DNA from: Candidatus Merdiplasma excrementigallinarum | Lineage (GTDB): Bacteria; Bacillota; Clostridia; Lachnospirales; Lachnospiraceae | Direction of reading: 5' to 3' | Assembly: GCA_018713435.1 (NCBI GenBank) | Contig: DVOS01000055.1 | Coordinates: 1 to 35,308, forward strand | Length of the DNA stretch: 35,308 nucleotides | Shown here: piece by piece, positions 1 through 7,529 of the stretch | Layout: each line of letters starts with the position of its first letter | Position numbering within the stretch: the stretch's first letter is position 1 | Made by a program: the position numbers and the translations under genes | Notes under the pieces: generated by a model | The model's input: only the letters and a program-made list of their open reading frames with translations | The model's database searches: none | Told to the model about the DNA's origin: nothing

Positions 1-3
1 ATG

Positions 4-34
4 AAAAAAGGGGCCTGATTTTTCATCAGGCCCC
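4..34 (-). terminator. Intrinsic terminator after the CorA-type gene
   Basis: A perfect 10-bp stem (GGGGCCTGAT paired with ATCAGGCCCC, 10-34) closes a 5-nt loop. Read on the minus strand it is followed by six T residues. It sits 29 bases beyond the stop codon of the CorA-type gene. Confidence 0.9.
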
Positions 35-63
35 GGTGGGGTAGTTCCTCCTTTCTTGCCAAG

Positions 64-1065
64 CTACAAAAATACCGCCCGTAGTCTCGTTTGGGCGGTA
101 TCTCTGCGTAAGATTGGCAGTCCATTGTTAATTTTTATAATGTTCCCTTTGTACACCGTTGCAATACAGACCCCAATGACAATCAGACTCAGTACAATCA
201 CGCCGGGATAGCCGGACTCCAGTTCCGGCATATTCCGGAAATTCATGCCATACCATCCGGTAATCAGCGTTAAGGGGAAAAAAATAGTGGAAATCAGGGT
301 CAGAAACTGCATGTTGCTGTTTTGCCTGGCATCAATCTGAGCCTGATAGGCGTCCTTCACCTGCTGGGCGTACTCCAGCAGATGGGAAGCCTTATTCCGC
401 AATCGGTCCGCCCGATCTGCTATGGTGCCGAAATATTTCAGCTGCTTCTTTGGAAAATAGCCGTTTTCATTTTCCTCCAGGGCCTTGCCTACATCGGAAA
501 TCTCATCGTAATAGCCCCGCAGGGTGAGAAGTTCCCGCCGGATCATCTGGATCTGGGCGTAGGTCTCCTCATAATTTTCCCTGTGCACATCCTCTTCCAG
601 CCGCATCAGCCTCTTCTCGAACTGGGTCAGAAACTCAAAATCCCGGTTCATAAATTCCGCCATGAAATTATAGAAAAATTTTTCCTTTGTAGCAAACTGA
701 TCATTTTTTCTTCTTCCAATCCGGTTCAGCAGGCGTCTGGAAAAATCGTCGTCATCCACCAGTACCAGCTTATCCTTCGTAATAAAAAACATGATCCGGT
801 ACCGACTTCCCAGCACATCCAGCAGTTTAGGAATACAGAAGGTTCCCGCAATACATTCCTGCTGCGCCTCCACCTTGCAGAATCCAATGGTATGAAGCTG
901 CGTATCTCCCTCGTATATAATCCCGTTTTCCTTCAGCACTTCCTCTACATGAACGGAATCCGTCAAAATCGGAGCAAACATTTTTTTCTCTTTTTCCTGT
1001 CCTGCCGCCCTGCTTTCTTCACTTATCATGACCCGCCGCTGCCTTTGTCCTGTCCTTTCTGCCAT
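64..1065 (-). CDS. corA: CorA-family divalent metal ion channel
   Basis: Predicted inner-membrane Mg2+/Co2+ channel of the CorA (2-TM-GxN) superfamily. A long cytoplasmic, largely helical region (residues about 30-250) leads into two C-terminal membrane helices (about 253-271 and 287-305). The diagnostic YGMNF signature of the pore loop is at 272-276, and a short basic tail (KGNIIKINN) follows. Length (333 codons) is normal for the family. The start is uncertain: the first ATG has no good ribosome binding site, while internal methionines at residues 13 and 29 are possible, the latter preceded by a purine-rich GGAAAAAGAG. The gene appears monocistronic, flanked by terminators at 4-34 and 1170-1210. 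Family assignment is firm; the transported ion is inferred. Confidence 0.9.
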   Translation of the reverse strand: MAERTGQRQRRVMISEESRAAGQEKEKKMFAPILTDSVHVEEVLKENGIIYEGDTQLHTIGFCKVEAQQECIAGTFCIPKLLDVLGSRYRIMFFITKDKLVLVDDDDFSRRLLNRIGRRKNDQFATKEKFFYNFMAEFMNRDFEFLTQFEKRLMRLEEDVHRENYEETYAQIQMIRRELLTLRGYYDEISDVGKALEENENGYFPKKQLKYFGTIADRADRLRNKASHLLEYAQQVKDAYQAQIDARQNSNMQFLTLISTIFFPLTLITGWYGMNFRNMPELESGYPGVIVLSLIVIGVCIATVYKGNIIKINNGLPILRRDTAQTRLRAVFL

Positions 1066-1169
1066 TTTTCCAGTTCTCTGTCTGACATAAAAATCCGGTT
1101 TTATTTTAGAGCAGACGGGATTTTTCCGCTATCGCTTCCGTGTAAAAGAAATATAAAATGTATGTAAAA

Positions 1170-1210
1170 CAGGCAGGGCAATACTGGAAATTTCCAAATT
1201 GCCCTGCCTG
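1170..1210 (-). terminator. Long hairpin terminator after the sigma-factor remnant
   Basis: A 13-bp perfect inverted repeat (1170-1182 with 1198-1210, CAGGCAGGGCAAT / ATTGCCCTGCCTG) has an inner TGGAAATTTCCA palindrome in its loop. The minus-strand continuation is T-rich (TTTTACATACATTTT). It starts 6 bases past the stop of the ECF remnant. Confidence 0.75.
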
Positions 1211-1216
1211 TCTGCA

Positions 1217-1557
1217 CTAAGGCTCCAGCCACTCCCGGTTCTCATACCCCGGATCCCGGTATGCGGTTTCCGGCACTTCATCCAGGTAAACCACCCTCTG
1301 CCTTCGCCGGTATATATCCTTGCAGTGGTTAATCAGGATTCTGGTCATCCAGGTTCTGAAAAACCGCTTTTCCCGCAGCTGCCCAGCTTTTCCCAGCAGG
1401 TCAGAATCGTGTCTGATATGGCATCCGCCGCGTCGTCCTCGCTGGAAAGCATGGCTCTGGCCGCTTTATACAGGTTGGTCATCTGGCTTTCCATCAGTTC
1501 CACAAAAGCATCCGTATCGCCGCTCTGGGCTCGCTCAACCAATTCTTCCATATCCAT
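1217..1557 (-). pseudogene. ECF RNA polymerase sigma factor, frameshifted and lacking region 4
   Basis: The reading frame opens with a good ribosome binding site (AAAGGAG, 8 bases from ATG 1555-1557). It encodes a sigma-70 region 2 beginning MDMEELVERAQSGDTDAF and running through AISDTILTCWEKLG. That frame then stops at about 1347. In the neighbouring frame the family sequence resumes immediately (QLREKRFFRTWMTRILINH, then CKDIYRR and VVYLDEVPE), so about one base is missing near 1377-1384. The resumed frame ends at a TAG at 1217, soon after the region 2/4 linker, so the -35-binding region 4 is absent. Two separate lesions argue for a true pseudogene rather than only a sequencing error. No anti-sigma partner is adjacent. 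Confidence 0.8.
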
Positions 1558-1649
1558 CGCCTGTTCTCCTTTCTACTCTTTGCCTATTAGACGGAGAGAA
1601 GGTGAAAAATGTGCCAGAATTTTTCAATACTCCGCTCATATTTTCTTCA

Positions 1650-1952
1650 TTTATAAAGCGGTTTGCTATCAGGGGCAGGGAGTACCTGCGTACCCTGGGT
1701 AAGTACTATATCATAGATATCGGGCTTAGAAACTTCTTGCTGGGTTTCCGTAATCGGGACAGAGGCCACGCCATTGAAAATGTAGTCTGCTTTGAGCTGC
1801 TCCGCCGGAGCTATGATGTGGCTATCGGAAAGATCATGCTATCCCTGGAGCCGGAGCTGGACGCTTCCTATGATGGCATCAAGTCCCTGAACCTTGCGAC
1901 TGGCTTCTGGACGGCTGATCGCCAGCAAAAACAAGCATTATATTTAAGGTAA
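1650..1952 (+). pseudogene. Remnant of a DUF4143-type AAA+ ATPase
   Basis: The plus-strand translation contains the C-terminal DUF4143 signature of the AAA+ (ATP_bind/DUF4143) proteins common in gut Firmicutes: GREYLRTLGKYYIIDIG, then LRNFLLGFRNRDRGHAIENV, FELLRR and YDVAIGK. The nucleotide-binding half is missing. After VAIGK the sequence jumps to a DGIKSLNL piece that normally lies much further along, indicating an internal deletion as well. There is no start codon with a ribosome binding site. The open frame continues to 1952, but convincing similarity ends near 1900. It lies beside the broken sigma gene, so this patch looks like a site of gene decay. Confidence 0.7.
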
Positions 1953-1976
1953 AGCCGAAAATCAGGCATAAATTTT

Positions 1977-2006
1977 GAGAGGTAAGGCGTTTGTACCTTA
2001 CCCCTC
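1977..2006 (-). terminator. Hairpin terminator at the end of the WYL/EcsC/DUF2200 operon
   Basis: GAGGTAAGG and CCTTACCCCTC form a stem with one bulged base and an 8-nt loop. The minus-strand sequence after it is AAAATTTATG, a weak U-tract. The hairpin overlaps the stop codon of the DUF2200 gene at 2005-2007. Confidence 0.5.
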
Positions 2007-2376
2007 AATCGGCTGCCCGGCTTTGCGTTTTTCGCAGGATTTTGTCCATGGCCTTGCCTTTCGCCAGCTCATCCACCAGCTTGTCCAGGTAGCGGATTTC
2101 CTGCATGAGGGGTTCCTCGATCTCCTCCACCCGCACGCCGCAGACCGTTCCCCGAATCAGCTTCCTGTCAGAGTTTAACGCAGGGGCCTGTCTGAAGAAA
2201 TCTCCGTAACAGATCCCCGAGTCAACCGCTCTTTTAATCTCCTCCGTCCCATAGCCTGTCAGCCAGGCAATGATCTGGTCTACTTCCTCTCTGGTTCTTC
2301 CTTTTCTTTCCGCCTTGCCTACCAGCAAGGGATATATTTTTCCAAAACTCATCTGATATACTTTTTCCGCATCCAT
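2005..2376 (-). CDS. DUF2200 family protein
   Basis: A 123-residue soluble protein matching the DUF2200 family along its length, with the recognisable blocks YPLLVGKAERKGRT, DQIIAWLTGY, and C-terminal DPLMQ-like IRYLDKLVDELAKGKAM. No catalytic motif is evident and no function is established for the family. The start ATG (2374-2376) lies 3 bases past the stop of the upstream EcsC-like gene. Its ribosome binding site AAAGGAG overlaps that gene's last codons, so the two are probably translationally coupled. It is the last gene of a WYL regulator / EcsC-like / DUF2200 operon. Family call confident, function unknown. Confidence 0.85.
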   Translation of the reverse strand: MDAEKVYQMSFGKIYPLLVGKAERKGRTREEVDQIIAWLTGYGTEEIKRAVDSGICYGDFFRQAPALNSDRKLIRGTVCGVRVEEIEEPLMQEIRYLDKLVDELAKGKAMDKILRKTQSRAAD

Positions 2377-2379
2377 TTT

Positions 2380-3231
2380 CTACTCCTTTAAACCGGCGGC
2401 TTTTTCCGCCGGTTCTTCCCCCTTTTCCCGGTGTCTGCTTACATGCAGCAGAAATCTTTTATGGTACTTCAGATCCGCATACTCGCCGATCTGCTTCATG
2501 TAGATCAGATCATAGGCACCTCCGATTACCCCGGCAATGGGAATGCCCTGGAGAAATTTCATATACAGAAGTTCCCCGGACAGCATCCGGCTGGCGCTCT
2601 CGATCTGCTCCTTCAGCTTCCAGTCCGGAGGAAGTTCTTCTTCCTGTATGTACGCCTCGATCTTTTTATCCACCGCCTCCAGATGTTCTCCGTAGGACAC
2701 TGCCCCCTCGATGAGCAGAAGGACGAAATATTTTTCCTTCTCGGTCCGGTAATCAAATCCGTAGTGCAGAGCCGTCTCATACACGCACTTTAAAATCATG
2801 CCGGTAAAAAGCGGGATATCCGGAAGCCCGATCCCGAAAATCCCCATGCCGATGCCGGAAATTCCGGAAAGGGCAAGGTTTACTCCCTCCGCTTTTTTTG
2901 CCTTCTTTGAAAATACCCGCAGGGATTTCCGGCTGCCGTAAACCTGATCCGCATACAGGTCCACCTGGTATTCTTTCTGCATTTTATCCCGGTTGTAAGT
3001 CTTTTCCAGCACTTTCGTACCCTTCTCAAAAATAAGAGAAAATGCCTTTCCAAAAGCCTTATCCAGCATTCCCTGAAGCTTTTCCGGCACCTTTTGTGCC
3101 AGAAACCGGTTCAGGGCCGTCTCTTTCTTTTTCTGCCGCCGCTCCAGCAGGTTCTGCTCCCGCCTGCACAGAGCGTCCCATTCCTTCTGAAAAGGAGTTC
3201 TGTTTTGTCTCTTTACCATACTCACAGGCAT
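2380..3231 (-). CDS. EcsC-family protein
   Basis: A 283-residue protein of the EcsC family (PF12787), named for the third gene of the Bacillus ecs locus, whose biochemical role is unresolved. A basic, coiled N-terminus (residues about 7-50) is followed by a glycine-rich amphipathic or membrane-associating segment, ALSGISGIGMGIFGIGLPDI (about 121-140), typical of the family. A second such stretch, GIPIAGVIGGAYDL, lies near 235. There is no signal peptide. The start ATG has a GGGAGG ribosome binding site 4 bases upstream; a second ATG four codons later is less well placed. It follows the WYL regulator by 27 bases and overlaps the translation signals of the DUF2200 gene. The operon partner suggests WYL-regulated expression, which is inference. 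Confidence 0.8.
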   Translation of the reverse strand: MPVSMVKRQNRTPFQKEWDALCRREQNLLERRQKKKETALNRFLAQKVPEKLQGMLDKAFGKAFSLIFEKGTKVLEKTYNRDKMQKEYQVDLYADQVYGSRKSLRVFSKKAKKAEGVNLALSGISGIGMGIFGIGLPDIPLFTGMILKCVYETALHYGFDYRTEKEKYFVLLLIEGAVSYGEHLEAVDKKIEAYIQEEELPPDWKLKEQIESASRMLSGELLYMKFLQGIPIAGVIGGAYDLIYMKQIGEYADLKYHKRFLLHVSRHREKGEEPAEKAAGLKE

Positions 3232-3258
3232 CCGCCCTCCCTTTTTAAACTGTCCCGC

Positions 3259-4230
3259 CTATCTCCAGTATTTCTGCCAGGCTTTCTGCACCACGGTCTG
3301 TATCTCTTCCCGAAATTTCTTTGGAGATAGGATATCACATTCATCCAGATGCTCCAAGACCCAGGAACGCACGGCTGAAGGAACAGCCGAAATTTTTACT
3401 GAAATTTCCGTTCCCTCTTTTTTCATCACTTCCGCATCCGCGCCAAATGCTTCCTCCAGTTTCTGCCACAGCTCTTCCCGGCAGCTTATGGTATATACTT
3501 CTCTGTGTTCTCCATGTTCCAGGATATACCGTCTGGCATATTCACCCGGATTAAAACTCCCGAAAATCATATCCACGCCCCGTTCCAGAGGCTCAATGTC
3601 CTTTATCAGATCAATCCGAAAATGTTCCAGCCCTTCCGCTTCTTCTCTTTTTGCCAGGATATAATAATTCCCCTCTGCCCAGATAGTTCCATAGGGGCTG
3701 AACACAGCAGGGCTGTCCGTTCTTTCCTTTAACCCGTGGTCAAAGCTGAATTCCATCAGTTTTGCCTTTACTTTGCAGCCCTGGTTAATCGCCACATTTA
3801 AAGCGTCAATATTGTAAAACAGCTGCTTGTTCCATGTCTTTTTTCCGGATTTTACAAATACTGTCTTTTGCAGCATCCTGCCCTGAAAAATACTCTGGGT
3901 TCCGATCAGTTTTTTTATCATAGTTTTCCCGGTCTCTTCTTTGATCATGTCGGAACCGGCCACAGCGTCGCAGAGAAGGCGGATCTCCGGCAGTTCAAAT
4001 TCCCGTTCCGCCAGATAGTATCCTTCTCTGTTTTCCCGGTATCCTTCTATCTCGATTCCCATACTGCGAAGCGCCTCTATATTCCGGTAGACAGCCCGTC
4101 TCTCCATATCCACATCGTAAATCAGCTTCAGCTTTTCCCTGATTTTTTCCGCCGGCAAAATATGATTTTCATCCGTATAGGTTTTTAAAATTTCATATAC
4201 GCAAAGTATGGTTGCCTTCTGTGTAATCAA
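3259..4230 (-). CDS. WYL-domain transcriptional regulator (HTH_11 + WYL)
   Basis: A 323-residue YafY/PafC-like regulator. The N-terminal winged helix (residues about 1-75) includes RRAVYRNIEALRSMGIEIEG, the recognition-helix pattern of HTH_11 proteins. The central WYL-type ligand domain (about 135-215) carries SPYGTIWAEGNYYILA in place of the usual P-x-x-L-V-x-x-x-G-x-W-Y-L. A C-terminal WCX-like extension follows. The start is a TTG at 4228-4230: it has a GAGGTGATGGGG ribosome binding site, an in-frame TGA lies just upstream, and the next ATG would cut into the HTH. A strong promoter is at 4257-4285. It heads an operon with the EcsC-like and DUF2200 genes and is divergent from the PolC-like gene, which it may control. 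Confidence 0.88.
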   Translation of the reverse strand: MITQKATILCVYEILKTYTDENHILPAEKIREKLKLIYDVDMERRAVYRNIEALRSMGIEIEGYRENREGYYLAEREFELPEIRLLCDAVAGSDMIKEETGKTMIKKLIGTQSIFQGRMLQKTVFVKSGKKTWNKQLFYNIDALNVAINQGCKVKAKLMEFSFDHGLKERTDSPAVFSPYGTIWAEGNYYILAKREEAEGLEHFRIDLIKDIEPLERGVDMIFGSFNPGEYARRYILEHGEHREVYTISCREELWQKLEEAFGADAEVMKKEGTEISVKISAVPSAVRSWVLEHLDECDILSPKKFREEIQTVVQKAWQKYWR

Positions 4231-4256
4231 TCCCCATCACCTCAGCCATTTTTTTC

Positions 4257-4285
4257 ATTATACCTGTTTCGCATCGTTTGCGCAA
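4257..4285 (-). promoter_or_regulatory. Promoter of the WYL regulator operon
   Basis: On the minus strand TTGCGC (4280-4285) is separated by 17 bases from a perfect TATAAT (4257-4262), 27 bases upstream of the TTG start codon. The spacer and -35 contain a GCGCAAACGATGCG-like symmetric element (GCGCAA / GCATCGTTTGCGC on the plus strand) that could be an autoregulatory site. Confidence 0.8.
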
Positions 4286-4386
4286 TTTCCTGCTGTGCTA
4301 TTTTTGGTACAGCGCCGGGAATATGTTTGGCAATGGCTTTATGCTATATTTTCCCTATCCGATCAAAAGAAAGGAGAGGAACCCTT

Positions 4387-5754
4387 ATGAATATTCCTCC
4401 TATTGAAAACGCTTTTGCCCATATCTGCTCCGCCTGCGAAAAAAAGCTGGCGCAGCTTTATCCCGCCGGTATTCCGGCCGCCGTTCAAAAGCGGTGCAGC
4501 CAGGAACTTGCCTTCCTGGAGAAATCTGAATATACAGATGATTTTGAAATTTTCCGGCTTCTGTCAGATGAAGCCCGAAAATGTGCCGTTCCTTTTTATG
4601 TATCAGGAACGGTTTCCGGCTCATTCCTGTACTATCTTCTGGGGTATCACTGTTTTAATCCCCTTCCGGCTCACTATTACTGTCCGGAATGCGGCTATTA
4701 TGAGGAAGCGCCTTCCCGTCTGTTCGGAATCGATCTGCCGGAAAAAACCTGTCCCGAATGCGGCAAAACCATTCTGGCGGACGGCTTTAATCTCTCTCCG
4801 GAAAGTGTCTGGGGAAATGACGGGAAAAAAATACTTTCCTTTGAATACCGGGTCAGTTCAGAATTTCTGCCCTTTGCCAGGCGGATGCTGACTAAACTGT
4901 ATCCTTCCAATTCCGTGGTTCCCTGGGGGATGTTTCAGATGGATCCTGGCGCATCGCCAATTCCAGGCGAAAACAATTTCATTGGCGTAGGGCTGACCGG
5001 ATATGCCATACTGCCTTCCAAGCATACGCTGGAAGACTATCCGGATCTGACTTCCTGCCTGGAAAATGGGGATCCCTGCGTGACAGGCGGCGGCTGGGAA
5101 CTGCGCAGCCATTTTCTGAAACCGGTGTATCTGATTCCTCTGAAACATGCGGAACTTCTTCTCCGGCTGCAGCGGGCTACCGGCATCTATATAGATGAAA
5201 TTTCCCTTGCCGAATTAAAAAATATTGAATGGAATCAGATTTATCATACCTCTTTGCTTGATCAGGCGACAGGCACCCTTTTCCACGAGGCAAAGCCCCG
5301 GACTTACCGGGAAATGGCCGCTCTCCTGGCCTGCAGCCGCAACAGCTACACCTGGATCAAACCGGAAGATAAGATGGGTTATTTCCAGTACCAGAAGATG
5401 ACCTCTTCCCCCGCTTTTCAGAAATACCCCTGCTTTACCCGGGATGATTTCTTTGAATGTTTGCTGGAAGAAGGGGCTGAACGGGCTTTTGCCTTTGAAG
5501 TATCTGAGCGCATCCGAAAAGGACAGGCAAATCCGCAAAATTTGATGTATGATAAATTTAAAGCCCTTCCCATTCCGGAAGAGCTGAAAGAGGTGGCGGA
5601 AAATTATCAATATCTTTTTCCCCGTTCCCACTGTATCTGGATTCTTCTGCAGTATGCCCACCTGGCCTATTATGCCCGGGCCAACCGCAGAGCCTTTGCA
5701 AAAATCGCTTTAAACAGAGGAAAAACCGACCGGTATTTTTATTATTCTTACTAA
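4387..5754 (+). CDS. Stand-alone fragment of PolC-type DNA polymerase III alpha subunit, apparently catalytically dead
   Basis: A 455-residue protein that resembles only the palm/fingers part of PolC, a polymerase of about 1,400 residues. Visible correspondences: VSGTVSGSFLYYLLGYHCFN / PLPAHYYCPECGYYE (about 72-106), the PolC zinc module with Cys99, Cys102, Cys122 and Cys125, and RMLTKLYPSN (166-175). Also present are FHEAKPRTYREMAAL (299-313) and a late FPRSHCIWILLQYAHLAYYA (411-430), matching PolC FPKAHAAAYVLMAVRIAYF. PHP, exonuclease and OB domains are absent. By eye the catalytic PDIDLNF becomes ILSFEYR (Asp to Ser151 and Glu153) and LKLDILGHD becomes LKPVYLIPL (third Asp to Val247). The start ATG is 6 bases after AAAGGAGAGG. 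The frame is intact for 455 codons, so it is probably maintained; function unknown. Confidence 0.8.
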   Translation: MNIPPIENAFAHICSACEKKLAQLYPAGIPAAVQKRCSQELAFLEKSEYTDDFEIFRLLSDEARKCAVPFYVSGTVSGSFLYYLLGYHCFNPLPAHYYCPECGYYEEAPSRLFGIDLPEKTCPECGKTILADGFNLSPESVWGNDGKKILSFEYRVSSEFLPFARRMLTKLYPSNSVVPWGMFQMDPGASPIPGENNFIGVGLTGYAILPSKHTLEDYPDLTSCLENGDPCVTGGGWELRSHFLKPVYLIPLKHAELLLRLQRATGIYIDEISLAELKNIEWNQIYHTSLLDQATGTLFHEAKPRTYREMAALLACSRNSYTWIKPEDKMGYFQYQKMTSSPAFQKYPCFTRDDFFECLLEEGAERAFAFEVSERIRKGQANPQNLMYDKFKALPIPEELKEVAENYQYLFPRSHCIWILLQYAHLAYYARANRRAFAKIALNRGKTDRYFYYSY

Positions 5755-5761
5755 CAGTGTC

Positions 5762-6430
5762 CTAAAAGTAACGAAACCCGATGCGATAGTCATCCTCCAT
5801 CGGATCAAACAGGCTTTCATACTCTTCTTCGGTAAGCACATTCTGCAGCTGTTTCTGACTCTCCTCCGGCACTACGGCATGGACGCAGTCCAGAAAGCAG
5901 AGCCGGGGGAACAGTACGCACCACCAATTTTGTCCTTCCGCCTTTCCCAGCAGCAGCCGCAGGGCCGTATACGGTCCTGCGGGAAAGGTGCAGTTTCCAT
6001 ACGTTTTCCTGGGAAACAGACTCTCCCCCAGCTGCGCCCGGGTTTCATAATCCATCCCGTTTTCCTTTACGATCCGGTCAGCCAGGCTCTGAATCTGCGG
6101 CAGCAGCTGCCCGATTTTCTTTTCCATCAAAGACAGATCCCCCATTTCCTCTTCCGTCAGCTCTTCCTCCAGCCACTCCAGGACGCCGTCCCGCACCTGC
6201 AGCTTCACCGCCTGATCCTTGGGGCTGTCGCTGTTGGCAAGAACATGAAACCGCAAAACCTCCCGGCTGATTCCCTGCTGCAGCCTGGCCGCTTTCGCCT
6301 GCCGCATAAAACCGCTAAGCAGCCAGGCCAAAAGCAGAATCGCTGCAAAGCAGCCTGCCTTAAGCAGGAAAAACGACCTGGCCTGCCTTTTTCCTTCCAA
6401 CGTTTCTTCTGTCACTTTTTCTGTTTCCAA
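5762..6430 (-). CDS. spoIIR: Stage II sporulation protein R
   Basis: SpoIIR is made in the forespore, exported, and triggers SpoIIGA to process pro-sigma-E in the mother cell. The protein (222 residues from the chosen start) has one N-terminal membrane or signal helix (about 21-41) and then the family core with FHVLANSDSPKDQAVKLQVR (61-80). The GNCTFPAGPYTALRL and LGKAEGQNWWCVLFP blocks follow. I chose the TTG at 6428-6430 because it has an AGGAGG ribosome binding site 9 bases upstream and leaves a normal short cytoplasmic lead. An ATG at 6503-6505 in the same frame overlaps the upstream terminator and has a poorer site. It is separated from ansA by the terminator at 6491-6514. It converges on the PolC-like gene with only 7 bases between stops. 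Confidence 0.92.
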   Translation of the reverse strand: METEKVTEETLEGKRQARSFFLLKAGCFAAILLLAWLLSGFMRQAKAARLQQGISREVLRFHVLANSDSPKDQAVKLQVRDGVLEWLEEELTEEEMGDLSLMEKKIGQLLPQIQSLADRIVKENGMDYETRAQLGESLFPRKTYGNCTFPAGPYTALRLLLGKAEGQNWWCVLFPRLCFLDCVHAVVPEESQKQLQNVLTEEEYESLFDPMEDDYRIGFRYF

Positions 6431-6490
6431 GATGCCTGCCCTCCTGCTGTTTGCTATGGAGAGTATAGACAGAAACAGCCAAAGATATAC

Positions 6491-6514
6491 AAAAAAGGGA
6501 AGCATCAGCTTCCC
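6491..6514 (-). terminator. Terminator of the liv-creatininase-asparaginase operon
   Basis: GGGAAGC (6497-6503) and GCTTCCC (6508-6514) pair around a 4-nt loop, followed on the minus strand by TTTTTTG. The ansA stop codon lies across the stem-loop junction (6505-6507), so termination begins inside the coding end. Confidence 0.82.
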
Positions 6515-7518
6515 AGCCAGTCATAGATGCTTCCCAGTTCTCCTGCTAAATTTTCTGCCATTGCCCTGCGTACCTGATCCGGCGAATCATATTTTCCCAA
6601 AGCCCACATCAGCTTTGTCACCGCCGCCTCCGAGGTCATGCTGCCGGTTTCGATCACACCGTGGCTTAACACCCGGCGCCCTACCTCATAGACGGAAAAA
6701 TCACTGCCCTCATACAGGCACTGGCTTCCTACCGCCACCATCATGCCGCCCTCCACCGCCCGGCCGATGGCGTCCGCCAGGTTTCGCCGGACAGAAGGAA
6801 TGCCGCCGATGCCAAACCCTTCCACATACACGCCCCGTATTCCCATTTTCTCAAGACAGGGAAAAATATCCGGGGAGATGCCCGGAAAAACCTTCAGTAA
6901 AAACACGTCTTTGCAGAAATGATTTTCCAGCCGGCAGCCGCTTTTCCTCTCTTGTTTTACAAACGGATTCCAGACCAGTCCCCCGCTGTCAATCCGGGCC
7001 GCGCAGGGATAATTGATGCTGGCAAAAGCGTCATAGCTTCTGGTCCGGATTTTGCTGGCTCTGGTTCCCAGAATAATTTTCCTGTTAAATGCCACATAAA
7101 CGCCGGCGCAGCCGCTGGCAGCCATGTGCAGGGCCGCCCGGCAGTTTTCCGTGGCATCGGCAATAGGATCCTCAATGGGAACCTGGCTTCCGGTCAGTAC
7201 CACCGGTATCTCGATGCCGGGGAGGGCAAAGGACAGGGCGCTGGCTGTATAAGCCAGGGTATCGGTGCCGTGTATCACCACGATACCGTCAAAAGCTTCC
7301 CGCCGCCGGTAAATGCGCTCCGCCAGAATCTCCCATTCCTCCGGCTGCATATTGGAACTGTCAAGCATAAACAGTTCCTCCTCCTCCACCGTGCACCCCT
7401 CTGCCAGACCGGCAATCCAGTTTAGAATATCGTTGCCGTGCAGCCTGGGGGACAGCCCTCCATCGCTCCGGGAGGATGCCAGGGTGCCCCCTGTACTGAT
7501 CATTAAAATTTTTTTCAT
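6505..7518 (-). CDS. ansA: L-asparaginase, type I (AnsA-like)
   Basis: Hydrolyses L-asparagine, or a related beta-amide, to aspartate and ammonia; predicted cytoplasmic because there is no signal peptide. Both asparaginase signatures are visible: STGGTLAS with the nucleophile Thr12, and VVIHGTDTLAYTA with the Thr85-Asp86 pair (HGTDT 83-87). GIEIPVVLTGSQVPI and a C-terminal domain with VYVEGFGIGGIPS follow. Length (337) matches AnsA. The start ATG lacks a clear Shine-Dalgarno but lies 11 bases after the stop of the creatininase-family gene, so reinitiation is likely. It is the last gene of an operon with a Liv ABC importer and an amidohydrolase. The physiological substrate may therefore be an imported amide rather than free asparagine; that part is inference. 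Confidence 0.9.
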   Translation of the reverse strand: MKKILMISTGGTLASSRSDGGLSPRLHGNDILNWIAGLAEGCTVEEEELFMLDSSNMQPEEWEILAERIYRRREAFDGIVVIHGTDTLAYTASALSFALPGIEIPVVLTGSQVPIEDPIADATENCRAALHMAASGCAGVYVAFNRKIILGTRASKIRTRSYDAFASINYPCAARIDSGGLVWNPFVKQERKSGCRLENHFCKDVFLLKVFPGISPDIFPCLEKMGIRGVYVEGFGIGGIPSVRRNLADAIGRAVEGGMMVAVGSQCLYEGSDFSVYEVGRRVLSHGVIETGSMTSEAAVTKLMWALGKYDSPDQVRRAMAENLAGELGSIYDWLGS

Positions 7519-7529
7519 GATGGTTTTGC

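Noticed and set aside
5762-6505. Longer SpoIIR start at ATG 6503-6505
   Set aside because: It would add a second hydrophobic segment, overlaps the ansA stop and terminator, and has a poorer ribosome binding site than the TTG at 6428-6430 with AGGAGG.
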